Assembly (NCBI GenBank): GCA_001931905.2
Contig: MSJI02000538.1
Coordinates: 185,376-249,375, forward strand
Reading direction: 5' to 3'
Length of the DNA stretch: 64,000 nucleotides
Origin: Cladosporium sp. IMV 00045
Lineage: Eukaryota; Ascomycota; Dothideomycetes; Cladosporiales; Cladosporiaceae
Notes under the pieces: generated by a model
The model's database searches: none
Seen by the model: only the letters and a program-made list of their open reading frames with translations
What the model was told of the DNA's origin: nothing
Translations under genes and position numbers: made by a program
In this document: piece after piece, positions 46,718 to 56,835 of the stretch
Position numbering within the stretch: position 1 is the stretch's first letter
How the letters are laid out: each line of letters begins with the position of its first letter

Positions 46718-49700
46718 CTAGAACTCCCAGTCTTCGTCGACACTTTTGATGGCCCAGTCGAACTTCTCGCGGAGTGTCTTTGAGAAGAAGCGCTCGATGG
46801 GAACCTCGAATTTCTTTGAGAAGACGACAGTCAAGCGAGGATCAATGTAGTTCTGCGAATCGCGTCAGTATCTGTGTCAAGATCATTGTTCGTCAAGAAA
46901 AAACTTACGATCTTCGATGTGCCCAGTGCGACCTCCTTGTTGTTCTCGCGATCCTCGCTCTGGGTTTTAGCCGTCGCAATACGCTGGTCCAGCTTCTCGA
47001 TTTGAGTCTCGAACTTGTCAACTGACGGTCCCTTGCCCTCGGCCTCGACTTTGCCAGACTTGAGCTCCTTCTTGAACTTGGCCTCGAGATCAGAAGCGAC
47101 TTTCATCCTTTCCTTGAGCTCATTGGCCTTCATGGGCTTCTCGCCCTCAGCTTCCAGCTTCTCGTTCTCCTTGTCAAACTTCTTCTGGATCTTGACCTTC
47201 TCCTGTTCAACGAGAGAAGCCTGGTGCTCCTTCACCCAGTCTCCACCAAGATCCTCAGGAAGAGCGAAGAAATCGGCACCCCTCTTCTTTTTGAGTTTGG
47301 GATCGAGGTCGAGCATCATCTGCTTGATCCTCCACTGCTGATACCTCATTCCGTTGATCTTGTCTTCCATCTTCTCCATGGTCTGGGAGTGGCTGGCGGC
47401 TACGGTACGCTTGTGGTTACAGAGAATGGCGACCTCTCGGTTGGCATTGTTGTAGTCCTTGACCTTCTCAGGAATGGTACCGGTCGACTTCATCTTCTTG
47501 AGAAGTTCAGCCATGGTCCAGGAAGCGTTATAGGTACGGAAAACCTTGGCAGTCAATCCAGGCATGTAGTTGGAAAGATGCTTGTTCAGGCCAGACGTGG
47601 TGAGACGATCGAAGACCTCGTCGCCTTCCTTCTTTGGCGATCGCTTGAAGATCTTCAAGTTCTTGAAAACTTGAGGGTCAACCTTGACCTCGTCGTAGAA
47701 ACGGATGGAGTCCTTTCCAAGGAAATCGAAGATGACGGTCTCTGGCGGACGAAGAGTGACGTGCTCGAATTTGAGGGAGCAGCAGCCAACGGTGTCTGCC
47801 TCGTCTTCGCCCTTCTCGTTACCCGCACGAAGAGCAAATTGATCGATAAGGTATACAGCAGTGGCGCGCTGACGCTCGGCCATGACCTCTGACTTGAGCT
47901 CTCGGTGGTAATCCTTGCGAATAGCATCGATGTGAAGCTTCAGCTCTCGCGCCTTTTCGAACTTCTTGTAATCGCTCTGGCCCTTGATATCCGAGTTGGC
48001 AGCCAGCATGACATACTTGTAGTTGCCGTTGATGTTCTCCTGCCACATGGCGAGCCAAGTACCTTCCTGATCGTGTTTGACCTCCTTCCACTTGTGTCCA
48101 GCCGGAGGCTTGGGCACCATAGCCTCTTTGCCAATGTTGATGGTGATTTGCTCAGGCGTAACGCGCTTCTTGAAACGACCGGTCTTTGGGTGTTCGCCAC
48201 GTCCACGGAAGAGGCCTGGAGGTTCGACGCGGAAGTTGCCGACTTTCTGCTTGCGACCATCCCACATGCAGAACTGATAAGGGGCCTCGGCTTCGTCCTT
48301 TTCGGCCTTGAGCTTCTTCTTCTCAGCGGCAGGCAGGGCCTTCTTCGCCTGGCGTTCGGCATCGACATGGTTGAAAATGGGTTGAAAGTCGCATTTCTCG
48401 AACTTGAGGATCTTGACCTTGTTGCCATCCTTGTCCTTGCCGTGGCCAGTTTTATCGAGCACCTCCTTGAAGTCGGCAAAGAAGTTCTTTTGGAAAGTCG
48501 GGTTCTCGACGTTGTGGGTGGAGTTCAACATGCCGCCGAAAGCGTGGGCGATCTCCTCGGCTTTGATATCCAGCTTGACGGGGACACCGTCGTAGAGCAT
48601 TCGAACATTTGCAGGAAGAGGTTCGTACTCCGGGGGAAAGACGACGCCGTTGTGTTCAAGTGTCGTCCACTTGGTGGTACCATCTCCTTTGGTCGGGTCC
48701 TCCCACCAACGATACTCCTCATCACCCTCTTCACCTTCCTCAACATCTTCTGCCTTGACCGCGCCCTTTCCTTTCTTGGGTGCGGGCTCAGGTTTTGCCT
48801 TGCCTTTCTTTGCAGCGGGAGCCTTCTTGGTCAAGGGCGCGTCATCGTCGGATTCTTCCTTCTTGACCTTCTTCGTTCCGTTTGCTTGCTTCTTCGGCGC
48901 AGGCTTTGCTTTGCTGAGAGGCTTGTCGTCTTCGCTGTCGTCTTCTTTCTTTGCGGCTTTGCGCTTCGCATCGCCAGACTTAGAAGCTTTGCGCGTCGCG
49001 GCTGCCTGCTTCTCTGCCTTCTTCTCAATTGCAGATTTTTCCTTCTGCAGCTTTTGACCAAGAGGAATGTCTTCGTCGGAATCGTCGCCAATTTGGCGCG
49101 CAGTAGCCCTGGGAGGGTTGACCTTCTTCAGAGGTACGTCATCGTCGTCTTCGGAGTCTGCGGGTGCTGATGTCTTGCGGCGCTTCTGCTATTCGGAAAA
49201 GTCAGCTCTCTGTTTGCGCAAACAGTGACAAGAGAGATGAATCGCGTACCAGTGGAACGTCGTCATCTTCAGAATCCGAGGCATCCTTGTAGTTCTTGCC
49301 GTTCGGGAGCGAAGCCTTGCGCTTCCCGTTCACAGCGGTGCCATTGGTGGCAGGCTTGTCGACATCCATGTTGTCATCATCCACTGGACCGAATGCCATG
49401 CTGACACCAGGCTTGATGCTGTCGGAGGAGATATCCTGATCCATTGTAGCTTTGGTGATGGTTTCGCTCGACTTGGCTAGAGAAGAACGTGTTAGAGGAA
49501 AAGCCACATGCGGTGGTGAGGAGGGTCGCAGGTGACACGTGATTAGAATGGAAGTGAGTGATGGAGATAGAAAGAAAAGGCAAATGAAGAGGAAGAGCAG
49601 AGGGGATCAGCGTGTTGAAGAGGCAAATTTTGGCTAAGTCCCCACTCAGGTGAGGCGCGACTTAGTCAAAACAACGACTCGGCTTGCTGGGCCAGCCCAG

Positions 49701-49788
49701 CAAACTGCGTCACTGCGCGCGCTGGAGGCAAAGAGACGGCACGTGACGTACCCTTGACCAGCGGCTGGTCATCGTCTGAGCTGGACAT
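46718..49788 (-). CDS. TOP1: DNA topoisomerase I (type IB)
   Basis: Four minus-strand exons: 49752-49788, 49250-49476, 46909-49188 and 46718-46852, giving 892 residues. The first intron (275 bp) is long for this genome; the others are 61 and 56 bp. Topoisomerase IB relaxes supercoils through a transient 3'-phosphotyrosyl bond. The last exon begins [11 protein letters not shown], with Tyr850 as the active-site tyrosine in the SKINYID context. The core is clear: [64 protein letters not shown] and [12 protein letters not shown] Lys-rich linker precedes the last exon. The N-terminal 210 residues are disordered and carry six copies of an acidic SDDDxPLxK motif. The tiny first exon encodes [12 protein letters not shown], as in other fungal Top1 proteins. 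Confidence 0.96.
49536..49747. promoter_or_regulatory. Two CACGTG boxes within TOP1 intron 1
   Basis: CACGTGAT at 49536-49543 and CACGTGAC at 49740-49747 match the Cbf1-type E-box RTCACRTG. Both lie in the unusually long first intron of TOP1, next to the divergent promoter with ATP3, which carries a third box. Function inferred from motif and clustering. Confidence 0.3.
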
Positions 49789-49892
49789 TTTGATGATAAA
49801 GGGCCACGGAATGCGCGGGTGAGGCGAATGCGGTTGGCGGACGTGAGCCTTTGAGATAGAATGGACTTCTTGTCGCGACTGCTGCTGGCAGG

Positions 49893-50378
49893 GCAAGCGT
49901 GCTGCAGGGAAGCGTGCAGGCAAGCGGCGCGTAAAGCAGCGATGCCAGGTGAGGCGAAGCGCGAGCCTGGCGCAGGTGAAGACCGAAATATTGGTTGGAA
50001 TGAGAGTTTGCAGGTGGCGATTGTGGTGTCGCGGGAGGTGAGGGAGTGAGTGTGTGTGAGCAAATAAAAAGGAAAAACGGTTTAGAGAGGCAGAAACGGG
50101 AGTTGGGGAGAATAGTAGTAGTGAGGGAGTGAGAGAGAGAGGGAACCAACAATTGCTTGTACTATTGGCCCGAGACTCTACTGCCTGAGCTTCTCTCTGC
50201 CCTCAGCCATCCATCATCACTGCAGGTGAGAGCAAGCCGACTGGCACGTGACTTGCGGGAGAGACCGGGGAGGCCCGCACCAAGCCCGCTGTGAGCGAAG
50301 GAGAGCAACCTCAGCAGCTCAGAACTCACATTGACGGCCGTATAGCATTGCGCATTCCACCCCGTCTCCCCTCATCAC
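49893..50378 (+). repeat. Duplicated contig-end segment at second gap, copy 1
   Basis: This 486-bp stretch of the TOP1-ATP3 divergent region is repeated after the gap at 50399-50955 with few substitutions and with indels. It ends exactly at the N run. It lacks the 18-bp minisatellite seen in the second copy. Confidence 0.93.
50245..50252. promoter_or_regulatory. CACGTGAC box in TOP1-ATP3 divergent promoter (copy 1)
   Basis: Perfect Cbf1-type E-box, identical in the second copy at 50821-50828, about 150 bp upstream of the ATP3 start. Confidence 0.35.
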
Positions 50379-50398
50379 NNNNNNNNNNNNNNNNNNNN
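50379..50398. other. Assembly gap (20 N), second
   Basis: Exactly 20 N, as at the first gap. The left side stops 17-20 bases short of the ATP3 start; the right side jumps back about 0.5 kb into the same divergent promoter. Confidence 0.99.
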
Positions 50399-50712
50399 GC
50401 AAGCGTGCTGCAGGGAAGCGTGCAGGCAAGCGGCGCGTAAAGCAGCGATGCCAGGTGAGGCCAAGCGCGAGCCTGGCGCAGGTGAAGACCGAAATGTTGG
50501 TTGGAATGAGAGTTTGCAGGTGGCGATTGTGGTTTCGCGGGAGGTGAGGGAGTGAGCCTGTGTGAGCAAACAAAAAGGAAAAACAGTTTAGAAAGGCAGA
50601 AACGGGAGTCAGGGAGAAGAGTAGTAGTAGTGAGGGAGAGAGAGAGAGACCAACAATTGCTTGTACTATTGGCCCGAGACTCTACTGCCTGAGCTTCTCT
50701 CTGCCCTGCCGG

Positions 50713-50776
50713 CTGAGCCAGCCTGAGCTGCTGAGCCAGCCTGAGCTGCTGAGCCAGCCTGAGCTGCTGAGCCAGC
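50713..50776 (+). repeat. 18-bp minisatellite in TOP1-ATP3 promoter
   Basis: Three perfect units of CTGAGCCAGCCTGAGCTG (50713-50766) plus a partial unit and CAGC repeats. Copy 1 of the same region has none of it, so this is an insertion/deletion difference between the two versions of the locus. Confidence 0.85.
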
Positions 50777-50820
50777 CAGCCAGCCATCCATCATCACTGC
50801 AGGTGAGAGCAGCCGGCTGG

Positions 50821-50828
50821 CACGTGAC
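50821..50828. promoter_or_regulatory. CACGTGAC box in TOP1-ATP3 divergent promoter (copy 2)
   Basis: Same box as at 50245, retained although nearby sequence has indels. Confidence 0.35.
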
Positions 50829-50974
50829 TTGCGGGAGAGACCGGGGAGGCCCGCACCAAGCCCGCTGTGAGCGAAGGAGAGCAACCTCAGCAGCTCAGAA
50901 CTCACCTTATTGACGGCCGTATAGCATTGCGCATTCCACCCCGTCTCCCCTCATCACCCACCACATCCGTCGCC

Positions 50975-52092
50975 ATGCTGTCGAGAGCTGCTCGTCCCGC
51001 CCTCAGGGCTGGCGCCGCTGCCGTGCGGTATGTCCGCCCAACCTGAGCGAGTGCCGCGCAGAGCGACGAATCCATCCCCCCGATGCCGCCGCGCGCACAC
51101 CTCGCCATTGCTCCCACCACCACCGCCCGATCAACCGTACTGACCCATATACCCCTACAGCCCCGCGCCCGTTTCCGCTCCCCTGGTCGCCCAGTCCGCC
51201 AACTATGCCACTCTCCGTGAGATCGAGGGCCGTCTCAAGTCCATCCGCAACATCGAGAAGATCACCAAGACCATGAAGATTGTCGCCTCCACCAAGCTCA
51301 CCCGCGCCCAGAAGGCCATGAACGAGTCCCGCGTCTACGGTGAGACCTCGCAAAAGACCTTTGACGAGGCCGAGACCAAGCCCATCGACGGCGAGGAGAA
51401 GAAGTCGCTGCTCGTCGTCTGCTCCTCCGACAAGGGTCTCTGCGGTGGTATCCACTCCGGCATGTCGCGTTTCGTGCGCAACTCCATCAATAACGGCAAC
51501 CTTCCGAGCAACATCGACATCGCCGTGCTCGGTGAGAAGTGCAAGGCCCAGCTGAGCAGGAGCAACCCCAAGAACATGGTCCTCTCCTTCTCCGGCATTG
51601 GCAAGGCCGTCCCGACTTTCGCCGACGCGACCGCCATCGCCGACCAGCTCTGCCTCCTCAACACCGAGTACGACAGCATCAAGATTCTGTACAACAAGTT
51701 CGTCAACGCCACCGCCTACGAGCCCACCATCATTGAGGCTTTCTCCGAGGAGGCCATCAAGGAGTCCGGTATGTCTACATCTATCCTCCCAGGATGAACC
51801 CCAAGCTCCTCACGCTAACTCACTCTTCCCAGCCAACTTCTCCGCCTTCGAGATCGACGACGCCGTCCTCCCCAGCCTCCGCGAGTACGCTCTGGCCAAC
51901 TCCCTCTTCTGGGGTCTCGCCGAGGGCCACGCCTGCGAGCAGTCCGCGCGCCGCAACGCCATGGACAACGCCTCCAAGAACGCCGGCGACATGATCAACA
52001 AGTTCCAGATCCTCTTCAACCGCACTCGCCAGGCCGTCATTACCGGCGAGCTGGTCGAGATTATCACCGGTGCCGCCGCTTCCGAGAACTAG
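50975..52092 (+). CDS. ATP3: Mitochondrial F1-ATP synthase gamma subunit
   Basis: Three exons, 50975-51027, 51161-51768 and 51833-52092, with introns of 133 and 64 bp; 306 residues. The gamma subunit is the rotor shaft of F1 in the mitochondrial matrix. The first exon and start of exon 2 give an Arg/Ala-rich presequence ([20 protein letters not shown]) suited to matrix import. The mature protein starts near [20 protein letters not shown] and shows [26 protein letters not shown], and the C-terminal helix motif [20 protein letters not shown] and EIITGAAA, all hallmarks of the family. It diverges from TOP1. The distance from gap to start codon is 576 bp, but part of that is the repeated contig end. 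Confidence 0.97.
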
Positions 52093-52961
52093 ACGTTGAG
52101 ATATATTGGAAGAAGGCGTGTGGGGAAGAGAACACTCTTGTAAGCAGGAGCATTTCTGTGATGTTTCGCTTTGAGGAAAAGATGAGGAGATGGAGCCGTT
52201 GTATGTATATAGCTGCTGGATGATTAGTTGTGAAGAAGTGGCTCCTGCAAATGCTACAGTAGTTTTCTTTTGTGATACTGCTTCCCAGTTCCTCTCTTTC
52301 TCCTTTACCTCCAGACCGCATGCCTTTCCAATTTTTATTTCTTGCTGAAGAACTCGTGGGCCGTGAACAGAGAGTGAACTTTGCTCTGATGATAAACCCC
52401 AGGAAGGGAAGCAACGTGAACGACTTCGATCCCTTCCAAGCATGGGCGAGCGGATCAACAGGTAGCAACCAACGCCTGCTTACAACATCTTATTTCAGCT
52501 TTCGAGTACGCATGCACAAGCATCACGTCTCATTTGGCATTCACAATGCGAACGTGCATTGGCATTGTCTCCCCACGACGGAATAGCTACATGCAAGGTA
52601 TGTAGGCACTGTGGGAATCCCGAGGTCAACATCCATTCACCGCATCAAGTAACAGACACGCGAAGAAAGAGTCACAAAGGATCAAAGCGAAAGATCGAAC
52701 ACCTGAGGTAGGTATCTGCCTTATCAATAGTTTGAATGGATTTTCAGCAAAACCCGCAGCGCCGAAATCGACCCGGGGGAATAGAGTGATCGTAATAAAA
52801 TACACCACCATGAGAAACCACACCACACTGTCAACGTGAACCCCATCACCCCGCCCATCCGATGATACGGTATCTTATATACACCCACGCTCACCCACCC
52901 AGGGACCGAAACCCAACCCCAAAACCGAAATGACAAAGAAAGTCCACTTTGCCCAACCCCC
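52093..52961. other. Intergenic between convergent ATP3 and SAS4
   Basis: 3' regions of two convergent genes. No coding frame with support; 52720-52960 is A/C-rich. Confidence 0.55.
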
Positions 52962-54587
52962 TCACCCACCCTCCTTTTTAACCTTACTCTCCCTCCTCCT
53001 CCTTCTCCACTCCCGTCCCCTCGCTTTCAGCACTTCCTCAGTGACATATTCAGGCGGCAGTTCGAACTCCTTCTCTTCCAGCTCCGGCACCGCGTGTCCG
53101 AAAGCAGTGACGCTGCGGCCTTGGCGGGTTTTCCCCAGAGCCGCGTCGCGCAGGTGCCGTTTGCTGTAGAAACTTGTTATGGGGGAGGGAGGGCGGTAGG
53201 GGATTGGTTCGGGGGGTGGGAGGGGGGTTGTGCGGGTTTGGGGCTTGGGGTGCGTGGAGGGTGTGTTATGGGGGTGGAGGGGTTGTTTGGACGTGCTGGA
53301 TTTCAGGGCTGAAGCTGTCTCTTGCTGCAGTTGTCGGGCGGCGCTGGCGTTCAGGTCGCTGCTTGGAGGTTCGATGGAGAGGTCGGAGCTGGACAGGCTG
53401 GCGCTGTCGTCGTCTTCGTCTTCTTCAGCTTCGCGCTCGGCTGCGAGAGCGGCTTCGCGCTCTAACCGCTGCCGTCTCTCCTCGTCTTTCCATTCTTTGA
53501 ACTTGTCCACCAGCGCCTGCACCTCGGCGATGAAGTAGTCGCGCTTGGGCTCGTATTTCCTCGCTTCGCCGTCGGTGACGCCGGTCACGCCCAGGACTCG
53601 CAGCCAGTCGTGGCCTTGCAAGCCGTCCAGGAGGCGGTCGAGTTGGACTTTCTCGTGCATGGCGCGCTCGCGCTCGATGTTGCGGAGCTGCTTCTCCTTG
53701 CGCTCGGCGCGCTTGTGAGATTTGAGGAAGTGCTCTTCGGAGAGGGGGTCGTGGGCTTTGTCCGAGACGACTTTGGTGAAGGTCGATAGGTCGAGGGATT
53801 GGCACCCGTTGTAGTTGTTGGTGTTGGGGGGAGACTGCCCGGTGGGGTTTTCTTGCTTGCCATTGACTCGTGCGCTATTGGGGGACCCTTTCGTTTGTTT
53901 GCTCGTCTTGCTTGGAGAGGGCGTTTCCGCTTTGGCGGCTTTCTGGGCGTCGTCCGTGATGTATATCGCCGAGTCGACGGTGATGAAGTCAGGCTCCGCG
54001 GGCGCTCCGAACATGATATCCTCAAAATTGCCAAAGTAGGCGGCCAGCTCGCTCTTCAACCTGGGTCCTTCATCGCGACTTCTCAGCGATCTTCTCTCTT
54101 CTTTCTTGCGCTTTTCCACAGGCTGCGCTGCCGGCGCTGCATTCGGCGGAGCAGGAGCAGCTTTACTGGGCGTGTCTACATCCTCCTTTTCCTCTCCAAG
54201 CGCATCCTCTTCCCCGATGTTCAGCTCTGTGCGCACGCCATTGACGGTTTCAATCAGCTGACCGTGCGGCTCGGCGATGGTGACCTTGTTCGGTGGCTGA
54301 ACGGGGGATTGTTGCGCAGCAGCAGCGGCGGCGCGATTGAAGAAGCCCAGACTGTCCAGCGTTTGCTGCTTAGGACCCGCGCGGATCTCGAGCCTCCTCT
54401 TTTTGGCCGGGCGCTCATCTTGGAACATCCCATTGTCCTCGCCCGCGGTGGTGGTGTTGGTATTGTTGGCTGTCGTCTTGCTGTTATCGTCGCTGCGACG
54501 CGAGCTTGCTGTACGGCGTGAAGTCTCGGCCGGCGAATGTGCTGCAAAGCGCCCTCCAGACGTCCGAGGCACGCGTCGCGATGGCAT
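52962..54587 (-). CDS. SAS4: SAS-complex subunit 4 domain protein (Sas4-like)
   Basis: A single minus-strand exon of 541 codons. The conserved SAS4 domain lies about residues 300-380, with HEKVQLDRLLDGLQGHDWLR, GVTDGEARKYEPKRDYFIAE and VQALVDKFKEWKDEERRQRL, matching my memory of fungal 'something about silencing' subunit 4 proteins. In yeast Sas4 joins Sas2 and Sas5 in a histone acetyltransferase acting on H4 Lys16 in silent chromatin. The N-terminus is Arg/Ser-rich with a likely nuclear signal (PAKKRRLEIR), and the middle and end are disordered with acidic and proline-rich runs. KSELAAYFGNFEDIMFG is a second conserved patch. The frame of the chosen start overlaps another open frame upstream, so the start is less certain than the rest. 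Confidence 0.82.
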   Translation of the reverse strand: MPSRRVPRTSGGRFAAHSPAETSRRTASSRRSDDNSKTTANNTNTTTAGEDNGMFQDERPAKKRRLEIRAGPKQQTLDSLGFFNRAAAAAAQQSPVQPPNKVTIAEPHGQLIETVNGVRTELNIGEEDALGEEKEDVDTPSKAAPAPPNAAPAAQPVEKRKKEERRSLRSRDEGPRLKSELAAYFGNFEDIMFGAPAEPDFITVDSAIYITDDAQKAAKAETPSPSKTSKQTKGSPNSARVNGKQENPTGQSPPNTNNYNGCQSLDLSTFTKVVSDKAHDPLSEEHFLKSHKRAERKEKQLRNIERERAMHEKVQLDRLLDGLQGHDWLRVLGVTGVTDGEARKYEPKRDYFIAEVQALVDKFKEWKDEERRQRLEREAALAAEREAEEDEDDDSASLSSSDLSIEPPSSDLNASAARQLQQETASALKSSTSKQPLHPHNTPSTHPKPQTRTTPLPPPEPIPYRPPSPITSFYSKRHLRDAALGKTRQGRSVTAFGHAVPELEEKEFELPPEYVTEEVLKARGREWRRRRRESKVKKEGG

Positions 54588-56835
54588 CGTCGCTGCGCTG
54601 GGCGGTGTCGGTGCTCATTTCGACATGTTCGGGATGGTGATCGGTAGCGCGCGCTCTCTTTTTATCTTGCGAGCGCTGGGAACCTCGCGAGCGTTGGGTG
54701 CGAGGTTGTAGGGGTTTTGCCGTCTCGAAGGAGTTGCTCCCTGAGCTTGCCTTTGCACGAAACACCAGCAGCTTCAAACGCTTTCCGCAGCCATGTCATA
54801 GCACAGCACAAACGCAATCAGTTAATGGAGATCATATGAGATTATTATTGGGATATTTGATGAAAGCGGTTTTGCGATAAAAACAATACGGACTGAGCAT
54901 AGATGTATGATTTTGTGTTGGCTTGCTTTCTAACAGTCACATTTATATACGATTGATGGCTTTCCACTGTAGCATTTGAGCCTCCAATGGAATGATCGAT
55001 TGGTTTTTGCAGAGCCAATAGTTTCTTTGCTTAGGAGATCAATTACTGGAGCAAACACAAAGGTATTTATCGACTCAACCAAATCGAAAAAATCGCTAAT
55101 CGAGACGATGTTATCGCATTTTTTGTTGTAATTTGCAAAGCCTCGTCATGATACGAAAGCCTACAGCAGATTGTACTACCATGGCTCATGGCTTGATCAC
55201 CACCGAGTGAGGTGAAAGTACCTCATCATGTAGGGTTGAAGTCAATTCTACGAAGATCTGAGAAAGCAGTTCGTATACATGTTGCCTGTGTAAATTGGTC
55301 ACTGTGTGTCAAGATCCATACCGCTCCTCCGCAATCGTCGTTATGAATCTTTCTTCTTGAAAACCAAGCCCATTAAAATACGTACATGTAGTATGGAAGG
55401 TCTGATGCGACATGATCAGAAGTTTGGCTGCCTATTGCCTCTAACACAAGTCCAATTGTTCCTCTTGAGCCGAAGACAATTCGAACTATACTTCCAGAGC
55501 GCATACTGCCTAACTGCACAGATATATCATAAGGCTATATCACCTGATCGTGGAGGGTGCAAATCTCCGACGACCAACCTATAAATCACGCAAAGAATGT
55601 AGTACAAGACCAGCCCTAGAAAAGTTAGAGAACAGAGAAATTGTAGTGCCTTATAGGGCATTCTTGCACCACGCTTTAGAACATCACCTCATCACTTACT
55701 CAATCGTCTCTGACCTCGTCAACGATTTACCCCGAAGTGCGTTCGAACTTCCCTGCATGCGGTGGATTCAACGGTCAATAGTGTCAGGCGGGGAGGGAGC
55801 GTTTCTCGATGGATCAATTCTGTACCATAGAAGCAAAAATGCTCTGCAGCAAAACTCCTCGTAGTCATGTGAGGTGTAATATATCGCCAAATTGATATTC
55901 TTGGTGAGGTGGGATATAACTCAGGAGATCAGCTATACTCAGGTTCCTTGGGATATACTTTATACCCACCAGGCCTGCCGAGGGAATACGTCCGAATATG
56001 CCGATCGGCGACAAGGCGGTGGAGCACTACCCCGGTTTCAATGTCCTTCTGGAAGGGAAGGATGAAACGAGAAAATGCAACAGCCATGGCTCCTGGCCTC
56101 GACCTGCCCTGAAGGATGGCATCACTGCTAGCACCCACGAGAGTCAGTACGTCAAGAGAAAACAATCTCCACGAGTTTCAATCAGCACCAATGATCACAA
56201 GTATGCTCAACCTCGCGTTTTCCTGGTAGTCGGGGCGCAAAGTCAAGGCAAACTCAGGGGCAGAATAGAACACGCCATTCACAAGCCAAAGTTCGCTTGT
56301 AGGGATCCGATTGGTGGGAGGAGGCCTGCTTCACCTAGCTCAGGGTCAACTTTAGAGTAGAGGGAGAGCAAGCAACATCGGGCAGTGGGAGGCGGTGGTG
56401 GTCTTCACGCTCGCAGGCCATTCTTGCGCGGCCGTCTCCCTGCTGCCACCACTGCCACTGCCACCAACACTACCAACACCTCACTACTGGACTACTCCAC
56501 CCTTCGTTTGTGCTATCATTTGCCGCCCACACTCTTTTATCCACTCCCTCTCCCCTGTGTTCTATTGTTGCCCGGCTGTGGCAGTGCTGTAACGCTGCTC
56601 GCTGCGCCCTCATCCGCCTCTAACCCACGACCGCCAACGACATTGACGACCTTAATCCGCGCCGATTGCAGCGTTTGACAGTATACAGCATATTACACTC
56701 TGGACTGAGCACTTGCGTCGCACGACGCGCCGAGACTACACTGGCTGCCATCGGGGAACTGCGACAGGCCGCTCGTCTATACATGTTTCTCTCGCCGATC
56801 ACCCATAATCTCGACACATTTGCATACCGATAGTC
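54588..56835. other. Long intergenic region with AT-rich, gene-poor island
   Basis: A 2.2-kb region between divergent SAS4 and the Sel1 gene. About 54800-55900 is clearly AT-richer than the rest of the window and has only short frames, none recognisable. It could be a degraded repeat (possibly RIP-mutated), long promoters or a noncoding RNA. The last 400 bp are C-rich with CTGCCAC repeats and look like a leader. Confidence 0.5.

Larger units (their letters stand above)
50399..50955 (+). repeat. Duplicated contig-end segment at second gap, copy 2
   Basis: Matches 49893-50378, then continues into ATP3. It differs by substitutions, small indels and an extra minisatellite. In a single haploid locus the TOP1-ATP3 intergenic distance would be about 0.7 kb. 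Confidence 0.93.

Noticed and set aside
54484..54777. 98-codon frame overlapping the start of SAS4 as an upstream exon
   Set aside because: No convincing splice pair joins it to the SAS4 frame; kept only as a reason for caution about the SAS4 start.
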